From NCBI GenBank assembly GCA_964431685.1, contig CAYSLA010000123.1:1-10139 (forward strand): a DNA stretch of 10,139 nucleotides, written 5' to 3'. Positions 1 through 4,483 of the stretch are shown here, one piece after another. The notes under the pieces were generated by a model. It saw nothing but the letters and a program-made list of their open reading frames with translations, did not search any database and was not told where the DNA came from. The stretch comes from CAYSLA01 sp964431685 (lineage in GTDB: Bacteria > Armatimonadota > UBA5829). A program made the translations under genes and the position numbers. Position 1 is the first letter of the stretch. Each line of letters begins with the position of its first letter.

Positions 1-2168
1 CCAGTGTCACGATAGCGGGAACCGCGTCCGACAACGTGGCTGTGGTAACGGTTTCCTGTTCGAGCGGAGTCGGAGCCAGCTCGACCTGCGTCGGCACGGA
101 CAACTGGTCGACGGTGGTAGAGCTCGGCCTGGGCATCAACACCATAACGATTACCGCCTACGACGCCGCGGGCAACTCGGCATCAGACACGATTGCTGTC
201 ACCCGGACAGATTCCAGCGCCCCCAACGTGCAGATCACCTCACCGACTGCGGACGCAGCGTATTCAACCGTCGATTCCAGTGTCACGATAGCCGGAACCG
301 CGTCGGACAACGTCGCCGTCGTAACGGTTACGTGCTCAAGTGATACCGGAGGCGTATCGACTTGCACTGGCACCGAGAGCTGGTCGGCAGTGGTTGGGCT
401 GGAGATTGGAGTCAACACTATCACGGTGACCGCGTACGACGCCGCAGGCAACTCGGCATCAGACACGATTGCTGTCACCCGGACAGATTCCAGCGCCCCC
501 AACGTGCAGATCACCTCACCGACTGCGGACGCAGCGTATTCAACCGTCGATTCCAGTGTCACGATAGCCGGAACCGCGTCGGACAACGTCGCCGTCGTAA
601 CGGTTACGTGCTCAAGTGATACCGGAGGCGTATCGACTTGCACTGGCACCGAGAGCTGGTCGGCAGTGGTTGGGCTGGAGATTGGAGTCAACACTATCAC
701 GGTGACCGCGTACGACGCCGCAGGCAACTCGGCATCAGACACGATTGCCGTCACTCGCACGGACGGGGCTGCCCCGACGGTTCAGATCACCACTCCGACC
801 GAGGATGCAACATATTCAACTGTCGATTCCAGTATCACTTTGGCGGGAATGGCATCCGACAACGTGGCCGTCGTGACGGTTTCCTGCTCAAGTGACACCA
901 CGGGCAGCTCGACCTGCACGGGCACGGACAACTGGTCGGCAGTAGTCGACCTCAAGCTCGGTGAGAACACCATAACGGTCACCGCCTATGATGCTTCGGG
1001 AAACGCGGCGTCGGACCAGGTGACGATCACCCGGAATGATGCGAGTGCTCCGAACGTGCAGATAACAGGGCCAACCAGCTCCGCGACCTATGTCACGGAC
1101 AGCCCCAGCGTGCATCTTGTCGGCACTGCAGCGGACGATGAGGCTCTGGAGAGCGTCACTTGGTCCGTTTCGTCCGGCAGCACAGGCGAATGCAGCGGCA
1201 CTGAGACTTGGTCGTCAGGAGAGGTTGCCCTCAACATTGGTGATAACGTAATCACGGTGGTTGCCGTCGACGCGGCCGGCAACAAGGGAACCGCGGCCAT
1301 AACTGTGCACCGGACAGAGCCGGTCGCCCTTGCCATCAGCATCACTGGACCTACGGCGGACGATTCCTGCGCGCGGAACTATGGACTACTGACATTGACC
1401 GGCACTGCAAGCGGCCCCGCCGGTCTCACTCTCAACTGGGTAAACGACCGAGGCGGGTCCGGGGTGTGCACTGGGATCAGCGAATGGTCGGCAGCAGACA
1501 TCGTGCTGGAAGAAGGGTTGAACGTCCTGACGGTTACAGCGGCTGATACCGCAGGCAACTGCTTGTCAGACTCGGTTCGGGTGGAATACATACCGGCGGT
1601 TCCTGGCGATGCGTGGACAGGACTGGCCATGGTCTCGCTGCCTATCATTCCCGACGGCGCTGACCCGAAGCAGGTAGTTGGCTTCTACGGCAACTACTGG
1701 CACCAGTTCGACACTGCCGCGAACAAGTACACAAGCTATCCGGACAGGGCTGTGTGGTTTGATCTGGCTGAGTCCACACCGGGCAGAGGTTTCTGGACCT
1801 GCTTTGCGGGCGTCGACCCGGTAGTGCCGGTCGGGACGATTCCGGCGCAGGACGAAGCAGTGACCATCGCTCTTCGCCCCGGATGGAACTTGGTCGGTCA
1901 GCCGTTCATCAAGTCGGTCAAATGGGATCTCGCCGCCATAATGGTTCAGCGGCCCGGGCTGGCATCAGTTTCGCTGGGCGAAGCGGGTGGTCTCGTGAAC
2001 CCGTATGCCTGGGGATGGATGCCAAGCTCGGAGGATCCGCTTACCGGGGCCTACTATCTGGTTTGCGACCCGGAGATGTTCCCGGGTGCGGTAGGGCAAC
2101 TTGATCCGTGGCGCGCGTTCTGGATCAAGTCGAACGTGGAGTGTTCGCTGGTGTTGCCGGCTCCGTAG
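1..2168 (+). CDS. Tandem Ig-like repeat surface/secreted protein, 3' part (5' end outside window)
   Basis: The frame is open from the left edge (first whole codon at 3) to TAG at 2166-2168, so the true start lies upstream; an ATG at 36 falls inside a repeat and is not the start. Ig-like repeats of 92-93 residues begin near 219, 495, 771, 1047 and 1326, after a partial one at the edge. Each has an APNVQI-type start, a GTASDN turn, a TGTxSW segment and an end like VTAYDAAGN, as in bacterial Ig-like adhesin or surface-protein domains. Four repeats carry a Cys pair (VTCSS, then STCTGT); the last two have Trp at the first position. From about 1605 a C-terminal domain of about 185 residues holds two similar halves (GLAMVSLPI and PGWNLVGQPF; GRGFW and RAFWIKS). 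No C-terminal anchor is visible. It is probably a cell-surface or secreted structural or adhesive protein; ligand unknown. Confidence 0.88.
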   Translation, partial: SVTIAGTASDNVAVVTVSCSSGVGASSTCVGTDNWSTVVELGLGINTITITAYDAAGNSASDTIAVTRTDSSAPNVQITSPTADAAYSTVDSSVTIAGTASDNVAVVTVTCSSDTGGVSTCTGTESWSAVVGLEIGVNTITVTAYDAAGNSASDTIAVTRTDSSAPNVQITSPTADAAYSTVDSSVTIAGTASDNVAVVTVTCSSDTGGVSTCTGTESWSAVVGLEIGVNTITVTAYDAAGNSASDTIAVTRTDGAAPTVQITTPTEDATYSTVDSSITLAGMASDNVAVVTVSCSSDTTGSSTCTGTDNWSAVVDLKLGENTITVTAYDASGNAASDQVTITRNDASAPNVQITGPTSSATYVTDSPSVHLVGTAADDEALESVTWSVSSGSTGECSGTETWSSGEVALNIGDNVITVVAVDAAGNKGTAAITVHRTEPVALAISITGPTADDSCARNYGLLTLTGTASGPAGLTLNWVNDRGGSGVCTGISEWSAADIVLEEGLNVLTVTAADTAGNCLSDSVRVEYIPAVPGDAWTGLAMVSLPIIPDGADPKQVVGFYGNYWHQFDTAANKYTSYPDRAVWFDLAESTPGRGFWTCFAGVDPVVPVGTIPAQDEAVTIALRPGWNLVGQPFIKSVKWDLAAIMVQRPGLASVSLGEAGGLVNPYAWGWMPSSEDPLTGAYYLVCDPEMFPGAVGQLDPWRAFWIKSNVECSLVLPAP
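171..748 (+). repeat. Perfect 276-bp tandem duplication inside the Ig-like gene
   Basis: Bases 171-472 and 447-748 are identical over 302 bp, giving a 276-bp (92-codon) unit present about 2.1 times. Identity stops at 170/446 (g versus a) on the left and 473/749 (t versus c) on the right. The other repeats in the gene differ from this pair at many codons, including silent positions, so this pair is a recent in-frame duplication or is kept alike by gene conversion. The unit equals one protein domain, so the frame is kept. Confidence 0.97.
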
Positions 2169-2180
2169 AGAGCAATAGGA

Positions 2181-2245
2181 ATGTCATGCCGAGCGACGCG
2201 AGGAATCTGCTTTCGGAAGATTTCTTCCTGCGGTCGAAATGACAT
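2181..2245. repeat. Imperfect palindromic element just after the Ig-like gene
   Basis: The ends are 7-bp inverted arms, atgtcat (2181-2187) and atgacat (2239-2245). Inside, shorter paired blocks follow (cga with tcg, aggaa with ttcct, tct with aga) around a loop near 2209-2217. The element starts 12 bases after the TAG of the upstream gene and could serve as its terminator, but no T-tract follows. The left half (gtcatgccgagcgacgcgag) has the look of a dispersed intergenic palindrome; only a genome-wide search could show copies. Confidence 0.6.
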
Positions 2246-2302
2246 GTTAGTCAACGGCTTTGGCCCCCTGCCGCAAGCGGGAGGCAGTGTTGACCGGGCG
2301 GG

Positions 2303-2438
2303 ACCGAGCGGTCCCACAGGCGGACTCGCACTCTATGCTTCGCGGGCGTGTGCCCCGAAGCGCAGGCGAGACCGAGCGGTCACATAGGCGGACTCGCATT
2401 CTATGCTTCGCGGGCGTGTGCCCCGAAGCGCAGGCGAG
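2303..2438. repeat. Two tandem copies of a 68-bp intergenic repeat
   Basis: Copy A is 2303-2370 and copy B is 2371-2438, directly adjoining, with 65 of 68 positions identical by hand alignment. Each copy starts with accgagcggtc, itself a small palindrome, and contains a hairpin with arms gcttcg and cgaagc enclosing ggg/ccc and a cgtgtg loop (2337-2361 and 2405-2429). No coding pattern is seen. Function unknown: a dispersed repeat, an RNA-processing or stability element, or a protein-binding site are all possible. Confidence 0.9.
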
Positions 2439-2449
2439 AATACTCGCAT

Positions 2450-2467
2450 CCCTCTTTCGGGAGAGGG
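2450..2467. other. Small hairpin ccctct/agaggg
   Basis: A 6-bp GC-rich stem with a 6-base loop (ttcggg) directly downstream of the 68-bp repeats. It has no adjacent T-tract, so it is not a canonical terminator. It may be part of the same repeat cluster. Confidence 0.4.
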
Positions 2468-2490
2468 TCGAAGCCAAGAAATACGAAAAA

Positions 2491-2513
2491 CCGTCACTTT
2501 TCTCAGGTGACGG
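2491..2513 (-). terminator. Rho-independent-like terminator oriented leftward
   Basis: Arms ccgtcac (2491-2497) and gtgacgg (2507-2513) pair perfectly over 7 bp with a 9-base loop. Five A's (2486-2490) lie on the left, so the minus strand reads stem-loop then TTTTT, the classic form of an intrinsic terminator. On the plus strand it is followed by GGGCG, not T's. No minus-strand gene is present to its right until after 6784, so it would stop antisense transcripts or is a chance or relic structure. Confidence 0.45.
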
Positions 2514-2573
2514 GGGCGTGGAGATAGAGTAACATGAATATGGTGAAAGTGTATCTCGCGCAGCAAAACGTAG

Positions 2574-2595
2574 GGGTGGACCCGTGTGTCCGCCC
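2574..2595 (+). other. Leader hairpin upstream of the PEP-CTERM gene
   Basis: Arms gggtggac (2574-2581) and gtccgccc (2588-2595) form 8 pairs, one of them G-T, around a 6-base loop. It sits about 24 bases before the ribosome binding site of the next gene, in the likely mRNA leader. No known riboswitch consensus is recognised here; a regulatory role is unproven. Confidence 0.4.
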
Positions 2596-2618
2596 GCAAA
2601 GAAGAGTGTTCGAGTACT

Positions 2619-2623
2619 GGAGG
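2619..2623 (+). promoter_or_regulatory. Ribosome binding site GGAGG deciding the PEP-CTERM start
   Basis: GGAGG lies 9 bases before the ATG at 2633. That ATG begins a typical signal peptide (MKRFALLLAV). The in-frame ATG at 2534 has no comparable site and would add 33 residues in front of the signal peptide. Confidence 0.75.
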
Positions 2624-2632
2624 CTATCTGAT

Positions 2633-3616
2633 ATGAAGCGTTTCGCTCTGTTGTTGGCGGTTGCTATGAGTATGGGATGTTTCGCGCAAATGGCCGGTGC
2701 CTATGAGTTCTGGGGCATCGACTTGGGTAAGGCCTACTACGAAGGCGGCGAGCACATCACGTTTGATGGTGTGTCCTCCAGCCACGCTGGCTACTCTGTG
2801 GGTGGGTATAAGTACACGCGGGTCGATTCTGTGTGGAGCGGGCCGTACGCGGCAGCTTCTCCCGGTGCGGACTACTCCAGGGCCAGCACTCTGTCAGATG
2901 CTATGGGCTTGTTCTTTAGAGCGGACAAAGACGCTGCGCGGTTTGCTATTATCACTGGCTCCAAACTCGGCGGAGCGACAACACCCGAAATGGGTACTGG
3001 CACGCGCCGGTTCGGCCCTGGTGACCTGATGATTAACAACGGTTCGGCGACCTACGGTGTGGGAATGCGCAAGGACGGACTCGCGTGGGCGCTTGACGCG
3101 GCAAGCACCAATCCCGAGCATCAGGTTATCCGCCCAGACGGCAGCTACGATGACATGCACGCAAGAGACACCGGAACCCTTGGGGACATCGAAGTTAACC
3201 CGGAATGGGCTCGAATGGGAAACGCCGCTTTGGAAGCCGGCAGCGATCTGGCATCAGCGTTCTTTAAGAGCGGTTCGGGGACTGCGATCGGCTCGGCGGA
3301 GGTGGACTTCGCAAGCACAGGCGTCAGCCTGTCCGGAGTTGGAATCAACATCTACACGGTCAGCGTGCCCTGGACGGCGCTTCGATTCAGTTGGGACAAC
3401 TACAGCTTCGATGTATCTTGGAGACCGGACTGCGGCAACGACATAATCGACGGCAGCTTCACGGCAAGCCGGGAGTCCTGGGTAAAACCGATAGCGAGCC
3501 TTGTTCCGACTAGTGAAGGTGCTATGCCTTCGTCGGTGCCGGAGCCGTCATCAGTACTGGCGTTGCTGGCAGGAACATCGTGTTTTGGCGCAATCAGGCT
3601 GCTCCGGAGATGCTGA
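2633..3616 (+). CDS. Exported PEP-CTERM sorting-domain protein
   Basis: This 327-residue protein starts with a Sec signal peptide (positive MKR, hydrophobic residues 4-19, likely cut after AGA at 21-23). It ends with a PEP-CTERM signal: SVPEPSS at 301-307, a hydrophobic stretch at about 308-322, and a basic RLLRRC end. In known systems such tails are recognised by exosortase and cut after export, linked to exopolysaccharide or surface display; no exosortase gene is in the window. The mature part is Gly/Ser/Asp-rich with many aromatic residues and a block FGPGDLMINNG (127-137), without catalytic motifs I recognise. The terminal Cys after the two Arg is unusual. The MGC in the signal peptide lacks a proper lipobox. 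A strong hairpin 30 bases after the stop suggests it is transcribed alone. Function unknown. Confidence 0.88.
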   Translation: MKRFALLLAVAMSMGCFAQMAGAYEFWGIDLGKAYYEGGEHITFDGVSSSHAGYSVGGYKYTRVDSVWSGPYAAASPGADYSRASTLSDAMGLFFRADKDAARFAIITGSKLGGATTPEMGTGTRRFGPGDLMINNGSATYGVGMRKDGLAWALDAASTNPEHQVIRPDGSYDDMHARDTGTLGDIEVNPEWARMGNAALEAGSDLASAFFKSGSGTAIGSAEVDFASTGVSLSGVGINIYTVSVPWTALRFSWDNYSFDVSWRPDCGNDIIDGSFTASRESWVKPIASLVPTSEGAMPSSVPEPSSVLALLAGTSCFGAIRLLRRC

Positions 3617-3646
3617 AACACGGCCAGACAGTCAAGCTCAGGCGAA

Positions 3647-3677
3647 GGCACACAGAAGGGATTCCCTTGCGTGTGCC
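3647..3677 (+). terminator. Strong hairpin after the PEP-CTERM gene, probable transcript end
   Basis: Arms ggcacac (3647-3653) and gtgtgcc (3671-3677) pair over 7 bp. A 2x2 internal loop follows, then a 5-bp inner stem aaggg/ccctt with a 3-base loop. It begins 30 bases after the stop codon at 3616. No T-run follows, so termination may be weak, Rho-linked, or the hairpin may mainly protect the 3' end. Confidence 0.5.
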
Positions 3678-3812
3678 CGCCCTTCTGCCGTTCTGGACAA
3701 ACGCTCATCATGTGAGATAGCATAATAAGGAATGATCCGTTTGGATGAATATGCTGTTGACGCTTTCGTCCCAACTAAACTGAAGCACGGATATTGACCG
3801 TCAGCAACGTGT

Positions 3813-3818
3813 GAGGGG
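3813..3818 (+). promoter_or_regulatory. Ribosome binding site of the WD40-caspase gene
   Basis: GAGGGG lies 8 bases before the ATG at 3827, which opens a clear signal peptide, so this start is well supported. The rest of the 210-base gap 3617-3826 holds the hairpin after the previous gene but no convincing promoter. Confidence 0.65.
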
Positions 3819-3826
3819 TACCAGCT

Positions 3827-4477
3827 ATGACAAGAACAGTAACGCTGCTTGCGCTTGTGTTGTTGATGTCGGCGTCGTTTGCGGCCGACCCGCCCACTGA
3901 CCCCATTCTCCGCATCGAAAACGGCACGCATACCGCCACCGTCTGGAGTGTCTCAGCGGACAGGGGCGAGAACTTCGTGGTGACGGGGTCAGGCGACAAG
4001 ACCGTCAGATTGTGGAGCCTATCTGATCTCCTGGACGGAAGTCTGGCCGAAAACCCGGTTCCTCTCTCCGTCTATCGCGTCCCGGTGGGCGCGGGCAACG
4101 AGGGGATGATCTACTATGCTGCCATCTCTCCCGATGGCAAGTACATAGCGTGCGGCGGGTGGACTGGCTATCAGTGGGACGAGTCGGACTGCATCTATGT
4201 CTTCGACCGAAAATCCGGGCAGATAGTCAAGAGGATAGCCGACATACCCGACGTGATCCACATCCTGAAGTTTAGCAAGGACGGCAAGTACCTTGCCGCG
4301 GGCCTCGGCACAAAGGGCTTGAGGGTGTTCAAGACGGAGGAAGGTTTCAGAGAAGCATTCTCCGATACAAACTACGCCTCCAACGTGTATGGCTTGGACT
4401 TCTCAGCCGACGGTCGGCTTGCAACCTCATGCTACGACGGGTTCATACGTCTCTACGATTCCTCATTTGAGCTTTAG
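3827..4477 (+). CDS. N-terminal fragment of a secreted WD40-caspase protein (amber-interrupted gene)
   Basis: This 216-residue piece begins with a signal peptide (MTRTVTLLALVLLMSASFA, cut before ADPP), so the product should leave the cytoplasm. WD40-type propeller blades follow: TATVWSVSADRG with DKTVRLWS (about residues 35-66), then ISPDGKYIACGG, FSKDGKYLAAG and FSADGRLATS with FIRLYD near the end. It stops at TAG 4475-4477 in the middle of a propeller. The reading frame continues unchanged after the TAG into the piece at 4484-6784, so the two are one gene (3827-6784, 986 codons counting both stops). Seen: same frame, a gap of only two codons after the stop, continuous blade pattern. Inferred: a nonsense mutation, readthrough or a sequence error. 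Alone, this piece would be an incomplete propeller without the peptidase. Confidence 0.85.
   Translation: MTRTVTLLALVLLMSASFAADPPTDPILRIENGTHTATVWSVSADRGENFVVTGSGDKTVRLWSLSDLLDGSLAENPVPLSVYRVPVGAGNEGMIYYAAISPDGKYIACGGWTGYQWDESDCIYVFDRKSGQIVKRIADIPDVIHILKFSKDGKYLAAGLGTKGLRVFKTEEGFREAFSDTNYASNVYGLDFSADGRLATSCYDGFIRLYDSSFEL
4475..4477 (+). other. In-frame TAG splitting the WD40-caspase gene
   Basis: Codon 217 of the 3827 frame is TAG, in the context gag ctt TAG gca aag gtg. Both sides read as WD40 sequence (FIRLYDSSFEL before; a KRPLRVAFSPG block after). One base change would restore a sense codon, for example TTG, CAG, AAG, TCG or TGG. No frameshift is involved. Confidence 0.95.
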
Positions 4478-4483
4478 GCAAAG

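Larger units (their letters stand above)
2169..2632. other. 464-bp intergenic region without a gene, rich in small repeats
   Basis: No reading frame here looks coding: candidate frames on both strands simply follow the repeats. In order it holds an imperfect palindrome (2181-2245), a tight 7-bp palindrome gggaccg/cggtccc (2300-2315), two tandem 68-bp units (2303-2438), a hairpin ccctct/agaggg (2450-2467), a 7-bp hairpin next to an A-run (2491-2513) and an 8-bp hairpin with one G-T pair (2574-2595). The ribosome binding site of the next gene lies at its right end. No convincing promoter was recognised. Confidence 0.75.

Noticed and set aside
158..760. 200-residue open frame on the minus strand
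   Set aside because: It is the mirror of the duplicated Ig-like repeats and shows the same 92-residue repetition; the plus-strand frame has clear domain structure and a continuous open frame.
2534..2632. Earlier in-frame ATG for the PEP-CTERM gene
   Set aside because: It would place 33 polar residues before a textbook signal peptide and lacks a good ribosome binding site, while the ATG at 2633 has GGAGG 9 bases upstream.
2637..2700. Lipoprotein signal in the PEP-CTERM protein (Cys at residue 16)
   Set aside because: The residues before the Cys (SMG) do not fit a lipobox, and AGA at 21-23 is a good ordinary cleavage site.
3757..3785. Sigma-70 promoter upstream of the WD40-caspase gene (TTGACG at 3757)
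   Set aside because: No acceptable -10 box is found at the right distance; TAAACT is only 13 bases away.
4475..4477. Amber codon read as a sense codon across the genome, including pyrrolysine
   Set aside because: Most genes in this window end in TAG, no pyrrolysine genes are seen, and no insertion structure was recognised after the codon.
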